64,000 nucleotides of DNA from Sinotaia quadrata (lineage: Eukaryota > Mollusca > Gastropoda > Architaenioglossa > Viviparidae): contig CM054181.1 of assembly GCA_028829895.1 (NCBI GenBank), forward strand, positions 12,429,001-12,493,000, read 5' to 3'. The stretch's first letter is position 1; every line of letters begins with the position of its first letter. The translations under genes and the position numbers were made by a program. The notes beneath the pieces are model-generated. The model had not been told where the DNA came from. It searched no databases and was given only the letters and a program-made list of their open reading frames with translations. This document shows, piece by piece, positions 1-13,365 of the stretch.

Positions 1-119
1 TGAACACTAAGATACATGTGTTATACGTAAATATTGTATTGCGAACAGCACTCGAACGCAAATGTACACCAATATACAAATGAACACTAAGATACGAATG
101 AACATTACGTTGCAAAGGA

Positions 120-220
120 ACAGGATGATGCCAGCGAACAAAAGAACTGATTCATAGGAACACTAAAATGAACAGAATGACGTCAGCAAACAAATGAATT
201 GATTCACAGGAAGACGCAAG
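120..220. repeat. two degenerate ~54-bp tandem copies
   Basis: Two adjacent copies share the core 'cagcgaacaaaagaactgat' / 'cagcaaacaaatgaattgat', each followed by 'tca(t/c)aggaa'. A related phrase, 'aatgaacactaagatac', occurs twice in the first 100 bases, so the array may start outside the window. No coding potential was seen. Confidence 0.5.
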
Positions 221-225
221 TGCGT

Positions 226-935
226 ACGGGGATCCACGTATACAAGAAATCTCTGTAACATGTTTTCCAAAACGCTGACATTAAAGGCCCATAAAATCAA
301 TTAGCTTACGTCACTTCCATATACAAGCGCTATCAATTCACTAAAAATGACACTAATCACCTAATACAGTCCCGTTCGATCCCCATATGTCTGTCGCAGT
401 TATAAACAAATTAATGGATTAACTATTATTTTGACAACACGTATATCAACCCATAATGGGAGATATGTCCAGCTGATTAGGTATGTTTTCGGAATAAAAT
501 GTTTATTGAATGTTATTTACAGCACTATTAAGTCTAACTGCACGGGAGATTTTGAATGAAGTAAATTTATTTCACTGGTATATTTATCATAAATCTCTTA
601 ATGGAGAACCCATAAACTACTATTAGTTTGGATATTTGTATTTTACATACCCACCAGTCACTTTCTTTGATATCTATCATTCAATATATGCAATTCTCTA
701 TTAAGCAGTACATGTGTACGTACATAAGAGCGTACGCACACACACACACACACACACATACACATGCGTTACGCCCTCATTTAAAATCACCTCTTACCTA
801 TCAAGGAATGCGCTAAGACAACTTTGGAAAACTCCATTGTAAATGTACGTACCTGATGTAAATAAACACTTCAGGATTCGATGACAATTTATTTGTCGAG
901 ACCAACTGACATATAAAGACATTCACCTATTTAGA
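226..935. other. no gene seen; short CA tract
   Basis: AT-rich sequence without an open frame that looks coding. A (CA)n tract of about 11 units lies near 737-757; the 62-codon frame across it is just the repeat read as His-Thr. Confidence 0.5.
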
Positions 936-1150
936 CAACCTGATCATGGATATTTAGACCTATTGAGAACTACTGACCTGTAGAAATCTATAGACTGGTA
1001 GAGAAATATAGATCTTTAGAGACTATAGACGTTTAGAAACATTTTTCACCTATGTAGACAGGTAGAAAGATGTAGACCACTAGAGTCATTCATTTGTAGA
1101 GACATGTAGACTTGTACACACAGATCTGTAGAGATATAGATCTGTAGATG
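936..1150. repeat. degenerate 'TAGAC' short-unit repeat
   Basis: The words 'gtagac', 'tagaga' and 'tagatctgtaga' recur every 15-25 bases. It reads as an old, strongly diverged minisatellite with no clean unit, and it lies directly upstream of the sharper array at 1.2 kb. Confidence 0.4.
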
Positions 1151-1198
1151 CTTATTAAGTGTCCTTTAGATTTATGAAGACCAACAGCTCTTTTTCTA

Positions 1199-2000
1199 TT
1201 GGAGCTAATAATGACGACCTGAAAACTAGTACTGAAGACTAGAATTTCTACTGTTGGTTTTAGATGTAGTTTTGACAAAATTATAACTCATAACAGAACT
1301 AGTAATAGCACCTTCAGAAATAAACTAAATACTGATGGTTCAAGAACTGAAGAACTAGTAATGATGACACGAGAACTAATAATGACGACTTGAAGAACTA
1401 GTAACGAATATACACATATTCACAAGAACTAATAATGGAGACTTGAAGTACTAGTAACAATGATACGAAAACTAATAATGGAGACTTAAAGTACTAGTAA
1501 CGATGACTTGAGAACTAATAATAAATAATGGCGACTAGAAGGATTGGTAATGATGATCCCATAACTAATAATGATGACTTGAAGAAATAGTTATGATGAC
1601 TTGAAAACTAATAATGGCGACTTGAGGAACTAGTAATAATAATGATCCGATGTCTAATAATGACGGCTTGAAGAACTAATAATTATGACTTGAACAACTA
1701 ATAATGTTAACGCGAGAACTAATAATTATGACTTGAACAACTAATAATGTTAACGCGAGAACTAATAATGTTAACGCGAGAACTAATAATTATGACTTGA
1801 ACAACTAATAATGTTAACGCGAGAACTAATAATTATGACTTGAACAACTAATAATGTTAACGCGAGAACTAATAATTGTGACTTGAACAACTAATAATGT
1901 TAACGCGAGAACTAATAATAAAAACTATTTTCATGACCCGAGTACTAGTAATGATGACTTGAAAACTAGTAATGATGACTTGAAGAACTAGTGCTAAGAC
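1199..2000. repeat. ~22-bp minisatellite with higher-order units
   Basis: More than 30 units of the type 'gaactaataatgatgacttg'. Units vary between 'actagta' and 'actaata'. Between about 1690 and 1925 a two-unit block of about 43 bp, containing 'aattatgacttgaac' and 'aatgttaacgcgag', is itself repeated several times almost unchanged, which indicates recent local amplification inside an older array. Confidence 0.85.
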
Positions 2001-2426
2001 GTTTAACATGAATATTTTAAACTAGTATTAATAAATCATATGCTTCTATGTCAATAAATCCCAAACTCCAGTCATAACAGTTCTATACCTATGCATTAAG
2101 GTCGTGTGTGTATATATCTATAAGATTTAATTGATATTAAATAACCAAACTAACACCATCAATATCTTGTTTATTATTATATTTCAGGTTTCTGCATGTA
2201 ATGCATCAAATTCTACAAAATTCGTTGTATTTGTGGGTCATTTCTTAATGGATTCTAAAACTGAATTACTCAAAGTCATAAATAACTGCAAATATTTATC
2301 CAATCTATGTTTTATTCACAAGTATATCATAGTTTGCTCCCCTTCCTCTACTCATTTAAATACTCTTTCAATGATGCAGTTAAGACCTAATTTCTGAAAC
2401 AGCGCGTGTATTAACATATAGTCAAA

Positions 2427-2537
<111 letters not shown>

Positions 2538-2699
2538 CCAGATTGACGTGGGCGATCTTACGGCTATAAAACTGTTTCTAATTCGTGTTTTATCAGCAAC
2601 ACTCACGTCGTTACAAATTAAAAATGTTGTTGTTTATTGTTTTTAACTTAAAACAACACGATAGGGTATTTCGCCCATTACCACTTAAAGGGAACATTC

Positions 2700-2998
2700 T
2701 TCCGATGAAACGGCCATGCCAACTTGACTGGAAATATGGAACTAATGGATCGATAAAGCGGCCACGCCAGTTTAACTGGAAATATGGAACTGGTGGATCG
2801 ATAAAGGAATCATATCTGTGTAAGTAAAGATATTGATATGATTGATCGGTAAGCGGCATGCCAACTTGACTGGAAATATTGAACTGATTGATCAATTAAA
2901 CGGCCATGCCAACTTGACTGGAACGATGGAAATGATTGATCGATGAAACGGTCACTCAGACCAGACTGGAAATATTGAACTGATTGATGGGTAAAGAT
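2700..2998. repeat. 48-bp minisatellite
   Basis: About six units beginning 'cggccatgccaacttgactg' and containing 'ggaaatat' and 'gatcgataaa'. The 48-bp spacing is exact between the first two units (2711 and 2759), so frames stay open through the array; the 94-codon minus-strand frame is explained by this. Confidence 0.85.
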
Positions 2999-3109
2999 GC
3001 TACTTTTTTTTATTTAGTTTATTACAAAATAACTACCGAGATAGGCTACACCCGGAAAGCGGAAGAGATCTTTTTTTCTTTGACATCTGATTGCAATGTT
3101 TTGAGTAAA

Positions 3110-3600
3110 TAAATTTCTTGGATGCTTCGAAACTATCTTCTGGTTATGTGAAAGCTTTTTAGAATATTTTATAGACAACTTTCTTTCTTGGAAACCATCC
3201 TTTTGATATGTAAAAAGAATCCTGTTGATATGTAAAACCTAATCATGTGATATGTAAAAACTAATCCTGTTGATATGTGAAAATTAATCCCGTTGATATG
3301 TGAAAACTAATTAAAGTGTTGGAACCATTCGGACACCACCTCATGACAACTGTTTAAAAGTTTTCGAGCTACCTTTCTTAGCTGTGGAAACATGGCGGCT
3401 GTGCTTAAATATATACTTAACATATTTTAGTTTTTACAGTTATCTTTCTTGTAAGTGTGGAAACGTTACCTTCGATTCGTGGAAACCACCCTCTTCTTGC
3501 TATGTGAAAATTGATGAAAATGATTTGGAGTTACCTTTCTTGGATGCTCGGAAACCGTCTTGGATAGGTAAGTGCTGGACGTCGTAAGCAAAGCGTGTTG
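3110..3600. repeat. degenerate tandem repeats, incl. ~22-bp block
   Basis: From about 3190 to 3315 there are five to six units of 'ttgatatgtgaaaactaatc'. On both sides a longer, more diverged unit recurs with the phrases 'acctttcttggatgctcgga' and 'gtggaaac'. A donor-like 'ataggtaagt' occurs at about 3564 but belongs to this repeat context, so I do not call an exon. Confidence 0.55.
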
Positions 3601-3787
3601 AGGACAGGAGTTGTCGGTCGTGATTTATGCGATATACAGCGTATCGGAAAGAGTTCTCTACGCTTGGATGCTCGGCTCCTTCACCAAATAGCCCTCCTGA
3701 AAAATGTGTTTTTATGGTAATAAAAATCGCACCTAGAAATATTTCAATATAAATTTTAAAACTATGTTTGTAACATTACACGTCCTC

Positions 3788-4025
<238 letters not shown>

Positions 4026-4520
4026 CAAAAATAGAATTGCAAATCATACCACCTCGTAGTAATCTTATTTTTATCACTAATAGAATTATCATCTCGAAAA
4101 TTAATTGCAAAAGTAGTGTGTGTGTATATATATATATATAGAAATAAAACGTAAAAGATAAAAATAAGAAACATGAAGAATAAAACGTAAAACATTAAGT
4201 ATAAAAAATATAGAATGAAGTAAAAAAACATAAGTCAATAAGTATAAAATATAACATACAAAACATACAAGCATAAACATAACATATATTAACATAAAAA
4301 ATAATATAAAACAAAATAAAAGCTAAAATTATCAAAACTGACAGGAGAAGGCAAAATAATGAGCCACAAATATTGACCGAATTGTTAAAGCCATTTGATT
4401 ATTGTGAGACAACAGAGCGTATTGTAGAGACGTGGAGATGTTTGTTCATTAGTGTGAACGAGACCAGTGTTTTATCAGACCACTTCCCGTCAGTCCATCA
4501 TAGGGATAACTAGCAAATGC
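4026..4520. other. AT-rich, no gene seen
   Basis: Contains a (TA)n tract at about 4125-4141 and a diffuse run of 'aaacataa' / 'ataaaa' words to about 4320 that may be a very old tandem repeat. Nothing coding was recognised. Confidence 0.45.
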
Positions 4521-4527
4521 TGCTTTA

Positions 4528-4910
4528 AGTCATCTAGCCAGTTGTATTCTAGATGTATGTATTCGTTAGTCATCAAGCCAATTGTATTCTAGATTGCTTG
4601 TATTCGTTAGTCACATAGTCAAATGTATTCTAGATGTATGTATTAGTTAGTCATCTAGCCAGTTGTATTCTAGATTGCTTGTATTCGTTAGTCACATAGT
4701 CAAATGTATTCTAGATGTATGTATTAGTTAGTCATCTAGCCAGTTGTATTCTAGATTGCTTGTACTCGTTAGTCACATAGTCAAATGTATTCTAGATGTA
4801 TGTATTCGTTAGTCATCAAGCCATTTGTATTCTAGATGCTTGTAATCATTAGTCACATAGTCAAATGTATTCTAGATGTATGTATTCATTAGTCGCCTAA
4901 TCGATTGTAG
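4528..4910. repeat. ~42-bp minisatellite with dimeric order
   Basis: About nine units around 'tattctagatgtatgtatt' and 'agtcatctagccagttg'. Two unit types ('gtcatctagcc' and 'gtcacatagtc') alternate, and the dimer of about 85 bp is repeated two to three times nearly unchanged. Confidence 0.85.
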
Positions 4911-4965
4911 ATTAGATGGCAATCATTAGCCGTAGATATTAAAGTACATGAATAAGACTGCGCAT

Positions 4966-5333
4966 TTAGTAGAGAGATTTAACAATATAAATTAGTAGAG
5001 AGATTTAACAATATAAATTAGTAGAGAGATTTAACAATATAAATTAGTAGAGAGATTTAACAATATAAATTAGTAGAGAGATTTAACAATATAAATTAGT
5101 AGAGATAATTAACAATATAAATTAGTAGAGATAATTAACAATATAAATTAGTAGAGATAATTAACAATATAAATTAGTATAGATAATTAACAATATAAAT
5201 TAGTAGAGATAATTAACAATATAAATTAGTAGAGATAATTAACAATATAAATTAGTAGAGATAATTGACAATATAAATTAGTAGAGATAATTAACAATAT
5301 AAATGAGTAGAGATATTTAACAATATAAATTGG
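4966..5333. repeat. 26-bp minisatellite, ~14 units
   Basis: Unit 'agtagagagatttaacaata' plus 'taaatt'. The first units read 'gagagattt' and later ones 'gagataatt', so the array consists of two homogenised blocks, meaning that variants have spread to neighbouring units. Confidence 0.92.
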
Positions 5334-5683
5334 TTAGAAATCATAGCCATGAATGCTAATTCCTGTCACATAACAATATCTGTTCATTATAAGAAATTAA
5401 TAGCAACCTATATTCATAACAAATACTATTGAGACATCAAGTAAGTGGTGTTTAATAGATACTGAAATTATGAGTGTTCACTAGTGACCTGAGCAATGGA
5501 TATGTATTCATTAAAGATATTTAACGTGCATTCATCAAGTGCATCTAGCTAAATATGTTCTTAAGAGTCCGGTGACAAATATGTATGGCATGATAAACAA
5601 TAGCGATAAATGTTCTTTAGATATCCCTTGCCATCTATGTTTATCATAGACATCTAGCTGTGAGGTCTCACTCTATGCTGTTA

Positions 5684-5805
5684 GCAAGTAGGTATATCGG
5701 TAACAACTAATAGTTAGGTATATCGGTAACAACTAAAATGTAGGAATTTCGGTAACAACTAACAAGTAGGAATATCGGTAACAACTAACAAGTAGGTATA
5801 TCGGT
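5684..5805. repeat. 26-bp minisatellite, ~5 units
   Basis: Units of 'agtaggtatatcggtaacaa' plus 'ctaaca', with 'gaatttcgg' and 'gaatatcgg' variants. Confidence 0.8.
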
Positions 5806-5984
5806 TACCAGAACTTTATATAATTTAGATCCGGACGTGAAGTAGTTACTATTCGAATTAAAATAATTAAAAATCTTTTAGTTTAAACGTTAGGAACCTG
5901 GAAGGCTACACTAGTACAAATAAACATGGAATGTTAAAAGTACGTTAGACGTACGTTTCAATCCCGTACGGTGTGCGTGTATTA

Positions 5985-6345
5985 ATTACACTCAATTAAA
6001 TTCACACTAAGTCCACAACATTACGTGCCTTCTATTAAATCCACATATTGTGTCCACACCATTAAGTGCACTCCATTAAATCTAAATAATTATGTCCACT
6101 CCATTAAATCTATATCATTATGTCCACACCATTAAATCCAAATCGCTATGTCCACACCATTAAATCCAAATCGCTATGTCCACACCATTAAGTGCACTCC
6201 ATTAAATCCACATCATTATGTCCACACCATTAAGTGCACTCTACGAAATCCACGCCATTAAGTTCATTCCACTAAATCCATGATTAAGTGCACTCCATTA
6301 AATCCACATCATTATGTCCATACCATTAAGTGCCACGAGAAATAT
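5985..6345. repeat. ~20-bp minisatellite ('ccattaaatccacatcatta')
   Basis: About 16 units built from 'accattaaatccacatcatt' and 'atgtccacaccattaagtgc'. Two unit types alternate irregularly. Confidence 0.8.
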
Positions 6346-6649
6346 GATGTTGACATAATTGACCTCTAACAACACTGGTTATATAGAACATCTATATACA
6401 CCAATAAATTGTCTCTGGTTATTATCTGTGGTTTATGCATATTTTTACCCTTCTGTACAAAGCTTTACTAAGTAATATAAATTTTCTTCCTGATTTCAAT
6501 GCCGGGCACTTGTTAAACATCTATCAGTGAGTGGGCATAATTATTAGTGTTGTGTAATTACTAAGCACTAAAATAAATGACTGTTTGGAGTTAGCATAGA
6601 GTTGAAGTAGAATGTCTGCAAACACCAAGAAATGGCTACTGTAAATAGG

Positions 6650-6850
6650 CTAATGTCTACACACCGAATTAAATGGCAATCAGTTTACTCTTGTTGTATA
6701 ATGTCTACACACGTTGAATTAAATAGCAATCAGTTCACTCTTGTTGTATAATGTTTACATACATTGAATTAAATAGCAATCAGTTCACTCTTGTTGTATA
6801 ATGTCTACACACGTTGAATTAAATGGCAATTAGTTTACTGTTCTTTTATA
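6650..6850. repeat. 50-bp minisatellite, ~4 units
   Basis: Unit starts 'ttgttgtataatgtctacac'; the 50-bp spacing is exact between 6691 and 6741. The outer units are more diverged than the inner ones. Confidence 0.85.
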
Positions 6851-7737
6851 ATGTTTGTATTCATAATTAGCATGCCTTTAGGTCAAATTTATACCCACCA
6901 TTAAACGGTCGCATTATAAGGTATGCTGTTGAAGTAATTTACACTAACTATAAATTACTTTACACTAACGTTTTTTCTGACACACATATTTAAATAATTC
7001 CCAGTTCTGCAAAGTCAAACTATCTATATGTCGCTGGCCATGTAACCTTTAGTGTTCTTAACAAATACATGTTTCATCTTCTGCTCTATAGATTGGGGGC
7101 TTAAAAAAATAAGGCGGCGATTTTAATATGCGTATGTCAGTATTATTAGTGCATATCTGGGCTACATCTAATTTCCAAGTTTGGACAGAGCTTCATCTAA
7201 CGTACTACAGATTCAAGCCCATGTCAGTCCTCTCCCCATTCATCATAAACGATAAAACGCCAGATCAACAAACTAATCTCATGAGCATCTCTAGGCCTGC
7301 CAGTGAAGGATCATAGGGTAGTGAAATTAATGCTATCTGTTTGCAGCACTGTACACGATGGGCGTGGTGTGGTGGCATGTCCAGTAGTTTTGAAGGGAAG
7401 ATCTCCCTCAGACAAACGACACTTCTGGTCAATTAGTATGACGTCACTTAGAGTGATTTTTTAACACACAATTAGGCAAGCGAAAAAAATCGTCTGCATT
7501 CATTTTCAAATAAAATTAATATCACTTAGTTAGTATGCAAGAAATCAGAGTGCGGAAGCAGAGGATGAAATATTTACTCTCCGCACTGCTAAATAATTAG
7601 ATATTAGGCTAGTCAGAGACAGTCATTCAGGCAGATACGCATATAGTGAAAAGGTTATAACGAAGGATAGATAGATAAATGCACGTTCTCATGTGTTAAC
7701 AGACAAAATGACATGCAGAGAGAAGGACAAGTAGCTA
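6851..7737. other. no gene seen
   Basis: Mixed-composition sequence without recognisable repeats or coding features. The 62-codon frame at 7128-7316 has no similarity that I recognise and no splice context. Confidence 0.4.
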
Positions 7738-8162
<425 letters not shown>

Positions 8163-9186
8163 GCAATGACAGTTTGATATAATGGTCAAGCTCTGAAAAT
8201 TAATTAAAGTTGTGCTAGCGTCTGGTTTGAACGGTGATATGGGCACTAACAAAGATATGCCAAAGAGAATGGCCGAGAAATGATTACCGAAACCAAACAG
8301 AAAGAAATACACTTTGTAAATATTTTGTTCTTTTAAATGTCAGACAGTTTTAGATCACTTTTGCATTGTGTGGTGACCTTTGACTTCCCTGGAGTGGACG
8401 TTGTAGTGGACGTTTGGGTGTTGTGTTGCATGTCTCATTGAATGAAACAAGAGATGTTTAATATTCAGAAATACAGAAGACAAACACGAAAATAGAGAAT
8501 TAAGTTGAGTTCGTCTGTTTTGGTAAAATATGTAAGAGACATTTCAACTATTGGCTACAATTATTCAAACAGGATGCCCTGAGACTCCCTAAACATTTTA
8601 TAAATTGTAAAATGTATGGCTGTTCTGAAACTCCATAAACACATTTCAGCTATTAAGATATGGATGCCTGAGACTCCCTAAACACTATATAAGACACAAG
8701 GTTATGGCTGCCAAAAAACTCCATAACAGTTTTAAGGCGCAAAAAGGTATATATGCTCGGAGTGAGAGTGGTTGTGAAAACACAATAAGGTGAAAACGTA
8801 CTGGCGAATTGAATATCTCGTGATATTTATTAGGCCTTAGGATTTTCTTTTAATGATTGTTAAAGCAAAATCTTTTGGATAATTATCCCACAAATCGCAA
8901 AGTACGTGGAAGTGACAAAACAAAGTTTACACAACCGTTCAGCATTTGTTAAAGAAAGACGGTCACATGAATTATTTCAAAATAAGATTTTATAAATTTT
9001 GTTTAAAAAAAAAAGTACAGTTCATTTCCATTTACTCATGCTTTAAGGTCTTGTGTTGATAGTAAATCTACAATGAATTGTATATTGAGCAAATCATAGG
9101 AGAGAGAACCCTAATGAAGTTTTATCAATATCACTTGCTTGTATACAATATTATCTAGTGACTATTAAATAACTTCATATCAACAG
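8163..9186. other. no gene; degenerate ~60-bp repeats at 8.57-8.76 kb
   Basis: Between 8565 and 8760 the phrases 'ctgagactccctaaacac' and 'aaactccataa(a)ca' recur four times at about 60-bp spacing. The rest shows no recognisable feature. Confidence 0.45.
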
Positions 9187-9229
9187 TGTGTGTGTGTATG
9201 TGTGTGTGTATGTGTATGTGTGTATGTGT

Positions 9230-9294
<65 letters not shown>
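9187..9294. repeat. (TG)n microsatellite
   Basis: The first half is interrupted by TATG; the second half is about 28 uninterrupted TG units. Confidence 0.97.
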
Positions 9295-9296
<2 letters not shown>

Positions 9297-9854
9297 GAGC
9301 ATGTGTGCATTTGAAATCTAATAATGGCATCAAATATGTCAAATCATTTCATTACATCTAATTGATTTTATGAATATTACTTGATCAGTTTTGAGTTGCT
9401 TTTATTAGTTGATCATTTTTTATTAAAACATTTTGCTAATATTCACAATCATTTCCTGTGTATTCACCTCCCTTCTCAGTACTCACAATTTAAGAGAAAT
9501 GGATATATTCCATTCGTCTCTCACTTTCTTTCCCTCAACCTCCACAAACCATACCACACACACCACCACCACTAAATCCACCACCACCTCGTACATAAAC
9601 ACCACACCACACACATATACACACACAGGCACACACATTATTACGTTCTCGCTGTGGCAAGATTTATAAATGTGCTTGTGAATTTAGTTACCAGCCATAA
9701 CTAAACATTGATTATTGACATTGAAAAGATCTCTGTACAAGATCATAGATAATATTAAGTGAACTCACTTGTTTCCTTGGTCTGTATTGGCACATTCAAA
9801 GCTATATTTAGTTTTATGATTCTGTCAGGGGGGAAACAGCTAGGCAATATATAA
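9295..9854. other. no gene; C/A-rich stretch
   Basis: A pyrimidine-poor CACCA/CACACA-rich stretch lies at 9545-9640. Otherwise unremarkable. Confidence 0.4.
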
Positions 9855-10165
9855 GTATGCGCCGTGCATTTCACACTAGTTGTAGTGTGCGTTTTACATT
9901 AGTTGTAATGTGCATTTTACATTAGTTGTAATGTGCATTTACACTAGGTATAGTGTGCATTTTACATTACGCTAATGTGCATTTTACACTAGGTGCAGTT
10001 TGTATTTTACACTAGCTGTAAGGCACATTTTACACTAGCTGTAAGGCACATTTTACACTATCTGTAATGTACATTTTTACCCGATGAAAACTAGCATTTT
10101 ACTTAAGTTGCAATATGCATTTATACTAGATGCAATTCGCATTTTACACTAGCAGTAATCTGGAT
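9855..10165. repeat. 24-bp minisatellite, ~12 units
   Basis: Units of 'ttttacactagttgtaatgt' plus 'gcat', diverging toward the 3' side. Confidence 0.85.
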
Positions 10166-10254
10166 TGAACATAATTGTGACTGAACATAATTAACAGATT
10201 TGTTCTACATATCCATGTCCATTTGTGACAGAGTAACCAGAGTATCGTTTTTCG

Positions 10255-10525
10255 GACACGCAGTGCTGTGTAACTGTGTAAGTGCTGTGTAAGTGCTGTG
10301 ACAGTGCTGTTAGTGTTGTGACAGTGCTTTGTGTAAGTGTTGTAACAGTGCTGTGTTAGTGTTGTGACTGTGCTGTGTTAGTGCTGCCACAGTGCTTTGT
10401 GTAAGTGTTCTGGCGTGCAGTGTAGTGTTGTATAAGTACTGTGTGAGTTGAGTAAGTGCTGTGTTACTGTGTATGTACTGTGTATGAGCTGTGTAAGTGT
10501 TGTGTAAGTGATGTGTAGGTAACGA
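10255..10525. repeat. degenerate 'GTGCTGTGTAA' short repeat
   Basis: About 20 irregular units made of 'gtgctgtgtaagt', 'gttgtgacagt' and 'gtgctttgtgtaagt'. Unit length varies between about 12 and 24 bases. Confidence 0.7.
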
Positions 10526-10639
10526 AACAACGAACAGGACAGGGGGTAACTGCAGTTATGTAAGAAACACATGTAGCCCTATTTTACTGCCGATCCGTGT
10601 GTCGTTGTCTATTGACTTTATCTCGAGAAACGCTGAGTC

Positions 10640-11080
10640 ATGTACATCACAGTTGTGGAGTCGGAGTCGGTAGTAGAAGTCGTGGAATTGGAGTCCCGAC
10701 TCCGACTTCAATTTGTATAAACAGGCCAAGGTAAATCGACATTTCATCCGTACAGGCGTATAAGTATTTTTTAAAATTTGAAATAGTATTTCAAGGTAGC
10801 TGTTTATTTTTCGTTTTGTACGTTTTAAGCGACGGAAATAAAAAAAAAGTACTTTGTGAACATTGAAATAATGAGCTAAAAACAAACCTCTGCTGTTGTA
10901 TAACATCGACCTTGAGCCCGGGGCAGGAATTACGCAAATCATAATGCCATAGAATTTAGCAAGAAACTACAATCGTAGTCGGGAGTCGAACTTCGAAAAT
11001 TTTAGGAGCCGCACTCTGAATTTTGGGGGCCGACTCCAAAATTCTTAGTGTCTATACAAGGCTCCCACTCCAGATACATT
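10640..11080. repeat. GGAGTC-type repeat flanking unassigned sequence
   Basis: Words of the type 'ggagtcggagtcgg' lie at about 10657 and their complement 'cgactccgac' at about 10695, forming a short inverted repeat. Similar 'gtcgggagtcg' and 'ggccgactcc' words return at 10975-11040. The block may be one dispersed repeat bounded by such hexamers. A 128-codon minus-strand frame with a true ATG (10556-10942) runs through it but looks like repeat-derived sequence. Confidence 0.45.
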
Positions 11081-11165
11081 CAATCCACTCTCATGTGAAC
11101 ACAGCTTATGCAAGGTCTCTAGCGAGAGCACCAATATATCTGTTGGTAAATTGTCTATAGTTCTT

Positions 11166-11452
11166 TACGTCACGGACAATTTGATGAACACAATACTGCT
11201 ATAACAAATCTAACACGTCACGGACAATTTGATGAACACAATACTGCTATAACAAATCTAACACGTCACGGACAATTTGATGAACACAATACTGCTATAA
11301 CAAATCTAACACGTCACGGACAATTTGATGAACACGATACTGCTATAACAAATCTAACACGTCACGGACAATTTGATGAACACGATACTGCTATAACAAA
11401 TCGAACACGTCACGGACAATTTGATGAACACGATACTATTAACAAATCGAAC
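11166..11452. repeat. 48-bp minisatellite, 6 near-identical units
   Basis: Unit 'cacgtcacggacaatttgat' plus 'gaacacaatactgctataac' and 'aaatctaa'. Spacing is exactly 48 (for example 11173 and 11221). The first units are identical; later ones share an 'acacgatac' variant. High identity points to recent expansion. Confidence 0.95.
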
Positions 11453-12150
11453 ACGATCGAAATAATTATTCCTCCAGTATTATTATTATATGTCATTTAC
11501 ATTGCATTTCGGAGAAGGGGGGGGGGAATATTAAATGAAACACATCTACAGATTACTCGACTGCCTTAATCAATAACATCTGCCCAGAATCATTAAAATC
11601 GTTATCACTCAATTACATGTACCCATAAAGTGCTCAGTAATTATTTTTAATATCGGACATATATTACTCAAAACTACTCATTAAAACTAATTGTGATCAG
11701 TCAATAATATTTTCTGAGGAGTTTAAATTGTCAGCCAATAGAAATTTCTTTTAAGAAAGCTATTTGTTAATCAAAAGCATATCATCAAAATTGGCCATTT
11801 TCCAGCCAATGACATTTCTTCCAAAGTGATTATTGTCAAGTCAACATCTTGAGTTTAAACCAGTTCGTTTACCAGGAACAAAAAATCCTCCAATCATGGA
11901 TCATTTAACTTTCGGTGCACTTTCTTCATTCATAATCCATTTCTTATTCAACGCATTAAACGTCCATATGTGCCATCTGCTAAATAAGAACACTGTAAAA
12001 TGAAAACTAATTCAGTATGATGCATTAAACGCTCTGCCATCATAATCCTGAAACAATTTCCTACTTTTATGAATTTAAGGCATAAATAGTATTAGTGTAA
12101 ATTCAAGGCGTGGAGGCCTCTGCAAGATGCAGACATGCAATAGATTTGAT
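11453..12150. other. no gene; poly-G run
   Basis: A G run of about 11-13 lies near 11514-11527. The remaining AT-rich sequence shows nothing recognisable. Confidence 0.4.
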
Positions 12151-12154
12151 AGAC

Positions 12155-12530
12155 ATATAATTATGTCATGAAGACGTACACTGATTTGATGTAGGTATAT
12201 AACTATGTCATGTAGACGTACACTGATTTATGTAGACATATAATTATGTCATGAAGACGTACACTGATTTATGTAGACATATAATTATGTCATGAAGACG
12301 TACACTGATTTATGTAGACATATAATTATGTCATGAAGACGTACACTGATTTATGTCATGAAGACGTACACTGATAATTATGTCATGAAGACGCACATTG
12401 ATATGATATATGAGTATATGACTGTCGAAAGTATACGCTGATTTATGTAGACATTATATGACTGTCAAATGTATACGCTGATTTATGTAGACATTATATG
12501 ACTGTCGAAGGTATACGCTGATTTATGACT
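12155..12530. repeat. ~42-bp minisatellite
   Basis: Units built from 'gtcatgaagacgtacactga' and 'tttatgtagacatataatta'. After about 12400 a second, related unit ('actgtcgaaagtatacgctg') takes over. Confidence 0.85.
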
Positions 12531-13365
12531 GACTCGTCACCAAGTGGAAGAGCTCTTTCAATCAGCCCAGAGCCCTACTCCACTTTTGGTCCTTGAATCT
12601 AAATCTGTCACGATAAACATGGAATTTCAAGTTGACATCTGCACTCTGATGTGTCCTGGTAGAAAGCCTGCAGTTAAGTCCTGCATTACTGGGCTAGCGA
12701 AAGAAAATCAAATACACAACGAGGAACTGATTTTCTCTTGATATCGAAAGAAATAAGATTATCTTACTTTTAAAGCAGGATTATACAGCGGATTTGACCT
12801 TTTGTGCTCTCGTGTCGCGCGTCGTGTATTTTCAGAGGAGCAAAAGAATTATTCAATTTATTCCAAAAGACATTTCTCTGGTGCATAAATTTGTTGCCGT
12901 ATTTTTAGAAATCTTGAGAGCCGAATATCTTAGATGGTTATGTACAAACACACTGTAGGACAGCATAGATAAGTCTTCGGTACAGATCGGGTTTTAAAAA
13001 AAACACGTATTATTGGTGCTCGTGTACAGTTCATTTTCAAAGGAAACTGGTGGTCGGGTGAAAAATTAAGAATAGCATAGGACTAGTGACGTAATAAATA
13101 GCCCATTTAAGGAAACTCCTCTAATACACGTTTTCGGACAAACATCTCAACACAACAGTTATTGGACAAATATTTCAACAAACGTTTCCAAATAAATTCA
13201 TCCTCCGGGGTAGGAAATGCTAGCAGACTTTACAGAATTTCATAAATAAAGATGTCCTTCACTTCGTATGTGGTCCAATGACTTCTGCGTTTTACCTCAA
13301 AGCAAACATTTTCAGAGAGTTGTGTTTCAGCAACTACGCATTTGCAGATTGGTACTACGCAGTTA
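12531..13365. other. no gene called
   Basis: Includes an open frame at 12544-12741 with somewhat protein-like composition (two Cys, 'VDICTLMCPG') but no splice acceptor and no ATG-based start that I trust. It is left as unassigned sequence. Confidence 0.3.

Noticed and set aside
1199..2000. Evenly spaced repeats considered as a CRISPR-like array
   Set aside because: No unique spacers: the units are contiguous and the sequence is animal-like. The same applies to the other arrays.
2131..2397. Possible exon after 'ttattattatatttcag' at about 2187
   Set aside because: A fair acceptor, but the downstream frame has no donor or family and runs into repeat sequence; low composition support.
3384..3587. 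Exon ending at a 'ataggtaagt' donor near 3564
   Set aside because: The frame is built from degenerate repeat units that recur upstream, so the donor match is probably incidental.
10556..10942. 128-codon minus-strand frame with a true ATG
   Set aside because: Overlaps the GGAGTC-type repeat; no recognisable motif and the frame seems fortuitous.
12544..12741. Possible exon with 'VDICTLMCPG', briefly considered as part of an extracellular domain
   Set aside because: No splice sites at either end and the similarity rests on two cysteines only.
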